In this document: positions 23,450-23,871 of the stretch, piece after piece
How the letters are laid out: every line of letters starts with the position of its first letter
How positions within the stretch are numbered: the first letter of the stretch is position 1
From: Spirochaetaceae bacterium
GTDB taxonomy: Bacteria > Spirochaetota > Spirochaetia > Treponematales > Breznakiellaceae
Assembly: GCA_031256815.1 (NCBI GenBank)
Contig: JAIRPU010000157.1
Location: forward strand, 1-23,871
Length of the DNA stretch: 23,871 nucleotides
Reading direction: 5' to 3'
Position numbers and translations under genes: made by a program
The notes under the pieces: model-generated
Database searches by the model: none
What the model was told of the DNA's origin: nothing
The model's input: only the letters and a program-made list of their open reading frames with translations

Positions 23450-23478
23450 AATATGACACGCCTCCTTGTCTTTGTCAA
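23450..23478 (-). promoter_or_regulatory. Promoter of the sugar operon
   Basis: Minus strand: TTGACA (23473-23478), a 17-base spacer, then CATATT (23450-23455). Consensus -35 with a fair -10. It drives the glycosidase gene and probably all five sugar genes. Confidence 0.7.
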
Positions 23479-23490
23479 ACCCTTTGTATG

Positions 23491-23515
23491 CAGCAATTCC
23501 GATTAAGAATTGCTG
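23491..23515. repeat. 9-bp inverted repeat upstream of the toxin gene
   Basis: CAGCAATTC and GAATTGCTG are exact reverse complements separated by seven bases, between the sugar promoter and the toxin gene. There is no T run. It could be an autoregulatory site for the toxin-antitoxin pair; this is inference. A second small hairpin, ACCGC-TTTT-GCGGT, lies at 23544-23557. Confidence 0.5.
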
Positions 23516-23562
23516 ACGTTATGTTATTATGTGTTGCCCCAGAACCGCTTTTGCGGTAGAAT

Positions 23563-23820
23563 GTGGGTGTGGACGTTATCGTTGAGTTTACCGAGTCGGC
23601 GTTTAGTCATGGTATCAGTGAGGCGGATATTCGCCACGCCTACAAGACCAGAATCTATGACGCTTCGGTGGGCGAGCTTCCCGAAAAATATGCCGTCATC
23701 GGTTTTGACCGGAATTTGAATCCTCTTGAAGTCATGTATAACCCGGTTGACGATGACCATATCATTATCTTTCACGCAATGAAACTGCGCGAGAGTTTTA
23801 AGAAACAGCTTGGGCTGTAG
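23563..23820 (+). CDS. Putative type II toxin, small BrnT/RelE-like protein
   Basis: An 85-residue soluble protein: VEFTESAFSHGISEADIRHAY, then GELPEKYAVIGFDRNLNPLEVMYN, then DDHIIIFHAMKLRESF. The order of a HGIS helix, two beta-hairpins and a closing HAMK-R segment resembles small RNase-type toxins of the BrnT/RelE-like group, but I cannot place it in a named family with certainty. It probably starts at GTG 23563 (or GTG 23569); no ATG start or strong Shine-Dalgarno is visible. The next gene begins nine bases after its stop and opens like a short antitoxin, which supports the toxin-antitoxin reading. Not related to the sugar operon, from which it diverges. Confidence 0.6.
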   Translation: MGVDVIVEFTESAFSHGISEADIRHAYKTRIYDASVGELPEKYAVIGFDRNLNPLEVMYNPVDDDHIIIFHAMKLRESFKKQLGL

Positions 23821-23829
23821 GAGACGATT

Positions 23830-23871
23830 ATGGCAAGAATGACCGAAGAAGAAGCATGGGCGCTGGACGAA
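23830..23871 (+). CDS. Putative antitoxin, 5' fragment
   Basis: Only 14 codons are present before the window ends: MARMTEEEAWALDE. GGAG lies five bases before the ATG. The EEEAWALDE opening resembles short antitoxins paired with toxins of this size, in which a similar (T/S)xEExxALDE start is common. It follows the toxin by nine bases in the same operon. Identification rests on context as much as on sequence. Confidence 0.55.
   Translation, partial: MARMTEEEAWALDE

Overview
The window looks like chromosomal DNA of a host-associated spirochaete, most likely a gut Treponema or close relative. This is inferred from gene content and protein style, not from a marker gene. Supporting features are a DUF6273-type fragment, ThyX, a corrinoid adenosyltransferase, a zinc-ribbon coiled-coil protein next to a radical SAM/DUF2344 pair, a MalEFGK-type sugar transporter, and a small toxin-antitoxin pair. 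Most genes have moderate G+C and tight operon spacing. Two short blocks (about 11430-11625 and 12210-12430) are strikingly G+C-rich, and the abi gene (417-1295) is visibly A+T-rich.

Layout. 1-285: 3' end of a DUF6273-type gene, then a bidirectional terminator. 417-1295 (minus): an AbiD/AbiF-family abortive-infection protein whose start region is wrapped in inverted repeats and which is bracketed by a 16-bp direct repeat. 1447-7057 (plus): a strong promoter with a perfect 18-bp-arm palindrome over its -10 element drives five genes: LolD-like ATPase, two FtsX/MacB-type permeases, a LolA-like periplasmic carrier and a putative outer-membrane barrel. Together these read as a cross-envelope export or lipid/lipoprotein-trafficking system. 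7054-11382 (minus): thyX, a large hybrid sensor kinase and cobO, overlapped or nearly touching. 11383-12430: an unrecognised 188-residue gene between two copies of a structured G+C-rich repeat. 12390-15652 (minus): zinc-ribbon protein, radical SAM protein and DUF2344 protein, overlapping or closely spaced. 15835-17016 (plus): an aldo/keto reductase with ferredoxin-like cysteine clusters. 17030-23369 (minus): a complete alpha-glucoside utilisation operon: GH13 glycosidase, solute-binding lipoprotein, two permeases and ATPase, behind one promoter with a palindromic operator. 23563-23871 (plus): a putative toxin and the first codons of its antitoxin.

How the parts work together. The sugar operon is self-contained: the lipoprotein captures an oligosaccharide, the permeases and MsmX-like ATPase import it, and the cytoplasmic GH13 enzyme hydrolyses it. 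The five-gene envelope operon has an inner-membrane pump, a periplasmic carrier and an outer-membrane protein, and no regulator is encoded nearby. The accessory elements (abi gene, repeat-flanked orphan gene, toxin-antitoxin pair) sit at the junctions between these conserved blocks.

Most interesting points: the five-gene envelope system with its palindrome-controlled promoter; the repeat pair that flanks the orphan gene, supplies the tail of the DUF2344 protein and shows some attC-like features; and the occluded translation start of the abi gene. No rRNA, tRNA, CRISPR array, transposase or integrase gene was seen. No gene-free stretch exceeds about 240 bases.
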